Of a DNA stretch of 64,000 nt, positions 39,301-51,300 are shown one piece after another (positions within the stretch are counted from its first letter, which is position 1; each line of letters starts with the position of its first letter). A model generated the notes under the pieces. The model was not told the DNA's origin, did no database searches, and worked only from the letters and a program-made list of their open reading frames with translations. The stretch comes from Paralvinella palmiformis (taxonomy: Eukaryota > Annelida > Polychaeta > Terebellida > Alvinellidae). The DNA lies in NCBI GenBank assembly GCA_025642065.1, contig JAODUP010000520.1, positions 187,001 through 251,000 of the forward strand, written 5' to 3'. Position numbers and translations under genes: made by a program.

Positions 39301-42300
39301 TGGGGTGGCATAAATCAATGGTGGCTTAATATGATTTGTGGCTTCTACCTTATACATCTATTGATCAGGTGGTTAATTACACATGGCTTTTGATCCTTTG
39401 TTAACCCTGATTATCACTTTATTTAATCTAAATATGAATTTATTTATGGCAGGAAATTGGGTCCGTATCAAAGTTGGCAGTAGATGCACTTGTTTGCAGG
39501 TGGCAGGCCAGACTGTATGTACTTCTGTTGAAATTTTTGTCCAATGTTAAAAATAATCCACTTGTATCTTGCCTCGATTACATGACTTGTACATAAATTA
39601 TTATAAATTATTTAGATTAGTATTTTAAGACCAGATTTATGCTAATAATAACCGAAATTAGTCAAACAATCTCAAAATATAATGATGCAAAATGAAAGTG
39701 AAGACTCTTCAGACTTAACCTTGAAGGGAAAACACTAATATAAATATCCTTATCTGTGACAATGTAGTTACCTGTAACAGTGCCCAGGTCCAGTTCTTCC
39801 AGCCCTGCCAGCTCTCTGATTAGCTGAAGCTTTTGATGTCCATGCAACTTTGAATGCTGACACTGCTGTCACTTTGTCATAAAACCTTGTTTTAACCTAG
39901 CATGAGTACAAAAGATCTCAATTAAATAACTGCGTCTTATTCCTAAATAAGATCTGTTCAGGCCAATCTTTTAAATCCCAATTACAAATTACAGATGAAT
40001 TTTAACGACAGACCTTGCCTGTGTCTACCACATATTTGATATTTGGCATGGTCAAAGATGTTTCAGCGACATTTGTTGCAATGACACACAACCTACTGCC
40101 ATCTGGTGGGGCTTCAAAGACCTACATAAAAAACATACCGTTCATTACGTGCATTTTAAAATAGATATCAGGATCAACGGAAACACATAGTTGCTGCAAG
40201 GCATGTAGTAATGCAATAAGCAGAGCCTACCTTAGCTTGCCTCTCAGACGACAGGAGTGAGTAAAGTGGTAACACATACATTGGTTGGTTGTTATCATTA
40301 ATATGGCTGGTTATTACAGCATCCTGGAATTACAATCATAATATATAAATTTCATACGACTGTTTCTTATATACTGTATATGCATCTGTGTGTATGTGTG
40401 TGTTCACGTTTGTGCCTACATCTCATCACTAAGATATCACATTGTAATCATACAAAACATCCCTGGACTTTTAACTTCTGTAATTCATTCATTTCAAGTA
40501 CCGATACGTTGCTTACCAAATCTTCAGCTTCTTCATCTGCTGAAGGCTCTTCGCCTGTATCATGTGACACAAACAAGGATTCTGATTCATTGTCAGCTAC
40601 CTTCAGTTCTGATTGTTCATCTATAGGCAGTACTGAATAACTGAAGAGATAAAATTAAGTTTAACAATAACAAGTAATGCATATAAATAGTCTACTATAA
40701 TTCCCGAACAGCATTCATAACAGCAAAGTAACAAAACATCATAAATTTAATCTTGCAGAAAAATTGTTTCGAGAATGACTTCAATATAATGTATAATCAA
40801 CTCAGTGCATTAGTTTAACACAATATTTAGATTAATCCATTAATTCGCCTATAAAAATACTGCAAACTAATACAACTGTAATCTCACTCTTCTAATTTTA
40901 TATCCGGTAAATCATTTGTTTTGGGTTCATCACCATGTTTGATGCACTTTGTCAACTTCACATGTTTGGCTGCTGAAAATTAATCAAGACTAACAGTTAG
41001 CATCTTGTTCTAAAACATATCAAATTAAATTGCTGTCTTAAAGACAATCTCACCCTGTATCATTCACTGACTAAGGCTGACCTTTGTGAAAGGGGAAAGT
41101 ATGCTTAAGTTTAGCACAGAGTGTGTGTACTTCTTGCTGTCCTGTGACAAACACCAGTATTCCTCCATCAGGAAGCTGCTGATGTATTTTACACACCTTC
41201 TTGTAGGCTTCTCCCAGGTAATCTTCCTGTGGTGTGTTCTTATTAAAATGGATGGTTACTGGGAATTGACGAGAATCCACCTGAATAAATGAGAAAAAAC
41301 ATTGGTGCTAATCATGCAATCAGAGGAGTGTCTTATTAATACAAATCATTTAGAACTTATTCAAGATTTCAGAAACCACCATGTTCAGTGGAAATAAGAA
41401 AGGCATAAATAGTGAGAAAAAATACTTAGCAGATGTCAACTATATTAGGAAGCGATTATTTCTTGGGCAAACAAAGCTTCAGAGAACTATTTTGTTGTAA
41501 GCTTGTATAATAAAATCAGGAATCTGTCTCAGTTAAATATTGAATAGCAATTAATCTCTGTTTAAAATAAAGTTATATTTCACACAGAAGAATGCTTTGT
41601 TCCAAAGGATAGCATTTCAATGGTGCAGTAGCTAGAGTACGGCACTGCAAATCTCTCAGCTGTGGGTTCCAATCCAACTCATACATCTGTTTGTGAGATA
41701 TGTTTCTCTAGGTGGTATGCCTCAGGTGTGACCAGCATCGAGGCTAAAGAACTGGATCCAAATCATGCCAAAGACTTAATGAACAAGATATTCACCAACG
41801 AAGTAAGTTTTTCATCAGTTATTTAAAAAACTGCTTTCCTTTAAATACCCTTAATTTACTGGGGTATCGTAAAAAAACGGCATCCGAAACAACAGTACCA
41901 GAAACAATGCTAAACAGTAACAGAAGCCACACTGCCTTGCCTGTATAGACTCACAGAGTATATTACCATATATTACCTTAATTACTGGTGGTTTGACTTT
42001 GAACAATCTTATATTATCTGTAAAATCTTCCACTCTCAATGTTGCAGACATTATGACTAGCTTTAATGGGTTGCCTTTCTGTGAAAATAATCAATAAATC
42101 AACACACATTTTAAGGACTCAATCCCCAAAATAAACCTTTTAAATTTCAGGATTACAGTCAATACAAAATGAGCTACATACATAATAGGTCATATTTTAT
42201 ATTAATGTGACACAAATACATGATTTAAAGAAGCTAAATTTAACCTTCTTCCTGAGTGGCACTATTCTGGACAGAAGGCCTATAAGTATGTCAGTGTAAA

Positions 42301-45300
42301 CACTTCTCTCGTGAGCCTCATCTATAACAATCACTTTATACTTGGACAAAAGGAAATCCTATAAAGAGAATACAGTATCAAAATAACTGACACTTTCCAT
42401 TACTTACTTACTCTCTCTCTCACTCAAACAGATAGGAATTGAAATATATATGAGACAGACACTAAAACAGCAACAAACATAGAATATTGACAACTGTCTG
42501 CTACAAAATTGCTGAATTTGTATACTCTGAATAAATATAATTAGAAAAGTGTACAATAACTGTTGGTTTTCAGGGGCTATGCAGGAGTGTTAATAATACA
42601 TAATGCATAAAATACCTTCTGCACTTCCTTTAATAATACACCATCTGTCATGAATTTGATTCTTGTGTCAGGTGTAACATTACCTTCATACCGAATCTGG
42701 TAGGAGATTTCTCTGAAAGCAAAAAAAAAAATTCACTGATTACAAATTTACAGACTATATGCAGTAACAGGGCTGGTGTCTAATTTCCCATATCAAAACC
42801 ACTGATCTTACTAAGAGATTTAGGAGTCATATTACAAAGACGGCATTAATGGAGAAACAAGAATTCAACAATTTTCATATGTAAAACAAAAATCCTGTTA
42901 ATTGTTATCACAATAGAGGAATGGTATTTCCAAAGAAATGACTGTATAATGGAATCCTAATGTTAAAACAGATAAAAAATTACCTTTCAGAAGTGTTCAA
43001 TTATTAAAGAAACCAGGGTTGGCTTTCTCCCATGCCATGGGAAGAAATACCAGATGTGTTTATTTCAAGGTGCAGCACCATAACAACAAGCAAACCAGAA
43101 TACATTTGTACTGGGATACAATTAATTATTAATTTATTCATCTGTTTGACAAAATAGTTTTAAGAAAAAAAACAAATATTCAATATTTAATTGGTTTATT
43201 ATATCACATTTGGCACATAGCCTGTATGAAAATTGTGGTATTAGAACATGTTTACATGCACCATACACAGATGTGAAACAAAATGATGTACATACATGAT
43301 GTACTGTGATAATGTTCATATCCATATCATTAATACTCAATTTCCACATCTTCCCTCAGTAGACAGTAGCAAAACACCAGCTTTGATGCCATATTGTTGC
43401 CAAGTTTGTTCCTGACTTTGCTATCAATTTGACCAAAGTTTGAGAAGATTCATTCCATTGATGCAGATGATGCTGGAGATTGTAGCAGGCAAACCACAAA
43501 ATCCGAATTCACTCCACTTGGTTTTACTGCATTCTACCAAGTAATAGGGTCAATGCTGAGTGCAGCCTCTGTAAACATTACCTTGGGATATGGTGCTGAT
43601 TTGGCCTGGAATGTGATCAGTTCGGCAATGAAGGTTGGGTATTTTTTACACCAGAAATTAATTCACTATTTCTATTTGAGCAGCTGATAGTTTGGCTCCT
43701 TGGTATTTTGGATGTAGCTTGTAGGCTGTAAGATGTTCCGTGAGAATTGCTTGAAGCATTTGACAATGATGTCTTTGAGTGCAGGTGACTGGAGTTTGGG
43801 ATAATCAAGAAGTGACAGCTACATATCACATGCTGCAGCCAGCGAAGCATTGTCTGCTTGGGAACAATTAATAGCGTTGGCAACAGGTTGTAGCTGATCA
43901 GCCACGTCCTTCGCGTTTCTGAAGATGTTGATGTAATGGACTTTTTTTTGGTCCTGCACTATTTTCATGTAGCTTGGTCTGTTGGTGATATAGCTGTCGG
44001 GGCAGGTAAGCTACGATTTCCATCACATTTCACCGGGAAGCTGTGGTTTGCGACTATCTAAGCATTCAGTGAGCCAGGCACATACATGGCTTGTAGTGGT
44101 TTCTAAAATACGTTTGCACTTCCACAGTGTGCTTCATGACAGACTGTGTAGTGAGGTCCTGACACAACACAGATACCAGAAATAAATAATCTCAATCTTT
44201 TATCTCACAATCTTAAACGTCATGAATTATTGACATACACTTTCAATAAGTATCTGGGATGTGCAACAGCTTTTTTGGACAAAATTTATAATTAAATAAC
44301 TTATTCATATGTATATTCTTTTAAAACTGTTAAAGCATCTATTAATTGGGTATTTTCATGGCAACTTTCTCCAAATTTAGTTTTTCCCCTTTCTGCCATT
44401 TGTCCCATGGCAGAATGCATTGCTGCCGTATACGCAGAAACCAAGTAATTACCGTGGTTTTTACCATGTAGGGGAAAAACCTGCCAACACTGAAAGAAAC
44501 CATGACAGCAAAATACAGAAATAGAATATACTCAGATGATGTTACCTGGTGGAAAGATTCATCTCCTCAGCTACACGCTTAGACATGCTAATTGCAGCCA
44601 CACGGCGAGGTTCTGTCACACCAATTATAGAACCATCACTGAAAATCAGGTAAAATACAAAGCTCTATAAAATTTTATATAACTGAATAACACTGCTATT
44701 TGTATAGCATGCAAAATTAAATCACAAAATAACAGTAAACCAACTTACAGGGCATAGCCTGCTTCATACAAGAATTGGGGTACTTGAGTTGTCTTTCCAG
44801 AGCCTGTCTCCCCACATAAAATAGTAACAGGATTGTCATTAATTGTTTCCATAATTATTTGCTCTTCTCCCAGTATTGGTAGCTTCAACCTCTGTTCCTG
44901 AAATTGTAATGATATCACAATCAAATACTGCCTCGAACTACTTAAATTAAAAGATATAATCTCTCATATATTCCCTAGTTTTTTACTAAATGATTTTTGA
45001 ATGATTGTTTCACAGACATAAATCATCGACTCACTGGCCCAGAAAAACCAAGTCAAGATAATAATATAAATATATATTTATCATAACTATATAACATATT
45101 AAAATCTACCTGAAATTTGTTTTCAAGTTTTTGATATAAACATATGATTGGCTGTGTGTCAGAAAACATTGACCATTACTTCTGAACAATCAACTACTGC
45201 AACACACACACACACACTGTAACCTCTTGTAAATAATTTATTAAGTATCTAATGACTTACAATATAAGATGAATATTTGCTGTAAATAAAGTACCTGTAT

Positions 45301-48300
45301 TTCAGCACTACGGTTTACTGATATATGAAGCACAGGTTTTATCTCCTTCCTGTTTTCACATATTTTGGCTACATTTATGACCTCTTTTGTTGTGGCAGCT
45401 GATGTGTCTTTTTGAAGAGGCTTCTCATCTTTGTCTATGCCTTTATTATCTTCACCTTCATCAACAATATGCTTCATCTCATTATGGTCCTCACTATCAG
45501 TATCACTCTCATCATCATCATCACTCCCACTAGATGATAGTTTATCTTCAACATTTTCTGACTGTGTCCCAATCTTCCTTTTCTTGCTCCCGATGATAGA
45601 ATTAAGCTTTATTTGTCCATTGGGCAGCTCCTCAATATCAATTTTCCTTCAAATTAACACAGTAAAATCCAAATTAAATTTTCAGTTTTTGTGACAACAA
45701 CAACAACAATATTAATTATTTAATACACAATTATCACTTTATTATAACTAAATGATTACCTTTTGGCTTTCCCTGAATGTACATCAGATATGGAAGTAAA
45801 CAGCTGAAGTTCTTGAGTCGTGGCCTGAACAGTCTGTAGCTTCTCCAACAATTCTAACCTCTTAAAAATATAGAAATCAGGCCATAAGGGAATGATGGTG
45901 GAAGGGATAGTAGAAATAGTCCAATCAGCTTAGGTATTAAGATAATACACGCTTTACATACCTTTGCTTTCTTTTCTTTCCTTTCAATGATCTTTTCCAG
46001 TTTTTTTCTCTGCTTGTTCGACAGCTTTCTGACCTGTGGCTGCTCAGTGGCTTTGACTTTGGTGGCTCTTTTCTTCGAAGGCAGCACTAAAGGATTACAA
46101 TTATCATAATCTTCGTCACCAACATCACCCAGGTCAATCTGAATCTGAGAAAAAGAAAGACGGATGCATCAATATTATCTGAGACACATCCATGTCTACA
46201 TTATCACAAACATCACCAGTTCATCTGAAGATTCAATGATTGACCCAACAAGTTTGAAAGAATGCTTACCAGCCAGCAGGGCTTGGTTATATGGTCATTA
46301 ATGTTTTATGTTTACTTTAGGTGACTGATCAATGTCTTTGTCCAAGACATGTCTTTCAATGAAAAGGATGATCCTGTAGAACAGTTCACCGTGCACTATT
46401 CTATAAAGCTCCAGGATTATATGAAGCCTATCCAATAGGCTTCATATCTCAGTGTTATCCATGTCTGTAGGTTATGTCTGAAGTTTTATGGTCACTTTCG
46501 TGCCCAAGGTAGGCTAAATGGACCGAGCGACCTTCAACGGTAATGAGGAGACTGAGAAGTGAAAGATGAAACACCCTTCAGACAGACCACGCCAAGATTT
46601 GAACCCGGAGGGGTGAGATATGTGGCCAACTGCATGACCAGTGAGATCATAGAGGCACCCTCTGTAGGTTGTGTCATCTGATTTCTCCAAGAAATAGTCC
46701 TTTTGTCAAATATATCCCAAGTATGAGCAGTGATGAGGATAAATAAAGCACTCGGACACTCGTAACTCCCTCTAATCAGCTTAATGAAGACTTTTATTCT
46801 TATCATCAACTAGTATCTCATATGAATTGTCATCTATACTATCATCATCTGTCATGTTCAGGATCATGACTAGCTGTTGATGCAGTACTACTGGAGTATC
46901 CAACAGATGGTTTCATGACTTAGTGGCTACCTAACAAATTCAAATATTGACATTTTGCTAAAATAATGAAAATGTCATCGACTGAAATAAAGAGCTGACT
47001 GACCAGAAAGACGTACAGCACTAGTACTTTAGTAGCAATGGAACTTGCCAAATACAACATCGACATCCTATGTGAAACAAGGTTATCAGAGTCTGGTAGT
47101 CTCAACGACTTCAAATACTCTTTCTTCTGGAGTGGCAAACCCGAAGGAGAAAGAAGGGAGGCCGGAGTAGGCTTTGCTATCAAAAAGGTTTTCATCACAA
47201 AGCTGACAAAAATGCCACTGTCAGTAAGTGACAGAATCATGATGTTGAGACTACCTCTGAGCAAAGATAAATTTGCTACAATTATCAGCGTGTATGCTCC
47301 AACAATGACAAACCCAGATGAAAACAAGGAGGCCTTCTACAGGTACAACCAGCTGGCAAGCGTGTTATGTGGCATCCCTTGTACAGATAAGCTACTGCTG
47401 AGGAGACTACAATGCGAGGATAAGAAAAGAAAATGACAAAGTGGTCATTGGTCATGGGAAAACATGGGATTGGGAAATGCAACTCCAATGGCGAGCTTCT
47501 ACTGGCTCTGTGCTCTGAGTTCGAACTGATAGTGACGATGTTCAAGCAGAGGAATGAATGCAAGACTACTTGGATGCATCCTTGTTCCAGACACTGGCAT
47601 ATGATCAAATTCATGATCACTAGGTATGAGGATAAGATGGACATCCACAGTACCCAAGCCATGAGTGGAGCTAACTATTGGACCAATCACCAGATGCTGA
47701 GGTCAAAAGTGGCTTTCAGAATATGACAAAAGCACAACAGGCAAGGGACAAATAAGCCGACCAAGTTCAGCACTACAAAACTAAGTACCATCATACATAG
47801 AGAGAGTCTTGAGCAGGAGATGGACAGTGCTCTCATCCATTGGGAGAAGGAAAACTCAACACCAGACGAGGAATGGGTAGAAGGTCATATACCAAACAGC
47901 CAAGACATATCTTGGCAAGCCGGACATAAAGCACCAGGACTGGTTCGAACCCAATGATCAGAAGCTACAGGCTCTTCTTATGAGAGCATAAGACCAAGCT
48001 CACCAGAGAGTGTTGCAAACCAGGAGCACTAGATCCACCACTGCAGCATATAAAGATGCCTGCAGCCTGCTACAAAAAAGCACCTGTGTACTGAAGGCAG
48101 ACTGGTGTGAAATGATAGCTGTAGGGCCAGAAAAATATTTCTACATCTCATAGCCGCATGGCTAGTAAACTTTAAAATACTAGCCCAACAAAATTTTACT
48201 AGCTATTAAAACCATATTTTTTTAATAGTCAGAATAAAACGTGCTGGAATCGATGGAGAACACCAGATCATAAATTTGTGTATGATTGATGTTTTACAGC

Positions 48301-51300
48301 GACTTTTGAGCATGTGGTAGACTAAATAGAGCGAGCGACCTCCAAAGGTAATGAAGCAAAGTCAAAGATGAATTCAGTTATGCCCACGCCGAAAATTCGA
48401 ACTCAGGTAGTAGTGATCTGTGGTACAACACCCCCTACCAATTAGACCACTGAGGCAATAAAGACAATAATTATGTGTTAGTGGTTTTATTGATCCACAC
48501 TCTAACACAATACGAGTATATAATAATCAACAGTTCATAGTTCATCCAGTAATAAAATATTGGTCATGTCCATAATCTGACCATGGATTTTTCTTCTTGT
48601 GACTGTTGAGATAATAAGGAACCACTGTTGTTTAAATATAAAATAAAGCACAAAATAGCAAAGACAGTAATAATTCATACACAGAGGATCAAGCAAGAAA
48701 CCCATTTAAGTTAATTTAAAATTGTCATAAAAGATATTGTCATGATAATGCTAGTGCTGATAAAAGAATACACACACAGTAGCCATATCTCAGCGATGTT
48801 TTCAATGGTGATTTTAAGTTGATCTCTACAAAGTTTGAACTATTTATGTGTTTCTCGATGAGTGGGGAGTTATAATTAGTTTAAATTTACAAGATTTCTA
48901 GGCTTGAAGACTGATTTAATGTAGAAATAACTGAAATAATTTTGAAGTGGAACTGACCTGTAGGGCTGACAGTGACATGTCTATTGTTTACTTTTCACTG
49001 ACGATTCACAATCCAAGGCAAAAAAGGCTCAAAAAAGCTAAACTACCGGTATTGGAAAGATTGTGAAATCTCAACTAAAGGAAGAATATGTTATAGAAAA
49101 CATTGTCATGGGCCAGATGATCATCAAGGAAGACAACGTCAGTGGATATCACTGTCAAACTGAATTTGAATATCAACATAAAAATAAAACCAGAATAATG
49201 GTACCGATTCTGACAAATCTTTCAGAAACTAGAACTTTACAGGTTTTTTTTTACCAACCCTATGTTTTCATTGATTATTTTTTTCCTCAAGCGACCAACT
49301 AATTTTTGGAAGGGAAATTTTCTGTAAAACAAGTATTCAAAAACAATGGCCTAATTATTAAATTTGTTGGGCTAGTGGATTTAAATTTTACTAGCCCATG
49401 GGTTAGTGAAATGTAGAAATATATCAAAATAGATCCAAGTATGTTTTTCTCAAGTACAAGAGGACAAAGCCAAAAGATAGTTAAGTTACATGCAAGGCTA
49501 AGTATAATAAAAAAAAGGAAAAATTAATTATATGGATTCATTTCCAGCTCATGTGGTGGACAGCCTGACAATCAACACATTTAAGACTAGACTCATAAAT
49601 TCTGGGATGAGGAGAAATACAGACTATCATGATTGATAAAAGTTTTTTAATTAAGATCTTGTTAAGATGATGATTGATGTTTTACAGCCACTTTTGTGCA
49701 CAAGGTAGGCTAAATGGGCTGAGCGACCTCCAAAGGTAATGAGACGAAACAACCTTCAGATATGCCCACGCCGGGATTCTAACATGGGTGGTAGTGATCT
49801 GTGGTCCAGCACGCTACTGCTAGACCATAGAGGCGCCCCCAAGATCTTGTTAAGACTGATAACAATAATAACAGGCAAAGCCTCTATATTCTGTATCATA
49901 GTATAATAATTGAACTGTGCCCAGTAGTTCTAAGTTACAAATAAGTTCTGGTTCACAAACCTTAATTGTTAACCATAAACCATCATCATTTAAGTTATGA
50001 AGTGGCTATAGGTCCAGCCAGACCCATAAACACAATTTTATAGCTACTGCTCTAGCACATTTCCAGTTTCTGTGGTGTATAGATCTATAATGTCACAATA
50101 ATCAGTTACACAAATACTTTGATTTAGGGTTAGGCAGACAGTGTCAGAGCTTTAGTAAATCTCTAATGTGTCCAGTAGCGTTATATTCTACCGAATATTT
50201 GGGAAGGAGCACATGCACAGTTGAAGTGATGGAGCTATAGCTATTTTGATGTACATCCGGGTCCGGACTAATAGCAATAGCCTTTAAGCTTATTTAGTCT
50301 CCATGCAGGTCACTCCATGGGACATAAAATAATTAATTGTAAAATCAAGGACAAATTGGGATGAATAATTTGTGAGGACAAAATATCTAGCACTGTAGGT
50401 CCTGGCCATTAAGCTGACCTGACCATTAAGCCGAGGTAGCATTTTATCACGATTTATGGTAGTACCATCCATTAAGCTGACCAAAAAATCTGAACTTTTC
50501 CCTGCAGTATTTCCAGGTGACGTTTAGATCACAGGAAATAGTTTTGCTTCATAATTCGTTATTCATACCAATGTGTTTTGTAGTCTATACCGTAAATAGA
50601 TCAAGGCAAATTATCATATTGTTTACATAAACTGTTAGCACATAAGTAGGACCTCAAACTTAAATTAACAGTGTGATTAAACATTCAATGAACTGCATAT
50701 ATGAAGTCAATGACTTAGAAATAATTAGACATATTGACAATTACTACTGTCTACTGAGCCTTTGATAGTACATTTTGGTCACTAACAGTAACACGGCAAT
50801 AACAGAGACCATGTAAATTACCAGTATATGCTGTCAGTTAGTAACTCTCTTTTTAAAATTAATTAATCAGTAATTATCCCATTATTAATATAAATATGCC
50901 CAGACAAAATATGTATATGGGGGCACCCTAATGTCTATGCCACCAAATGAATGAGATATGATGCTCTTGGGTACAGAATTTCTGGGTACGAGTTGTCTTG
51001 TTACCGATGCTGTCTTTGAATTGAAAGTCGTGAAATGGGCTACATTTATTCATAATTACAAAAATCTGATAATTCTACATATTAATATTGATTTTCATAA
51101 TAAAGCCATGTATTATTATCATCAACTCGTTTCACTTCTATTTTCACTCCATGACTGCATGAGTTTAAATCAAAATGACGATTGATGACTGATGTCTGTT
51201 TGCATTTAGAGTCTCGATGGCTGCTAACATACTGAAAAAATTCTCCCGGTGACTGGATTTCTTGACAGTGAAATAGCACTGGCCATTAAGCCAACCCCCA

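Noticed and set aside
43617..43883. 88-codon minus frame as an independent gene
   Set aside because: It is an out-of-frame shadow of the hAT transposase remnant.
47285..47690. Minus-strand frames of 125 and 63 codons
   Set aside because: They are antisense shadows of the LINE endonuclease fragment read on the plus strand.
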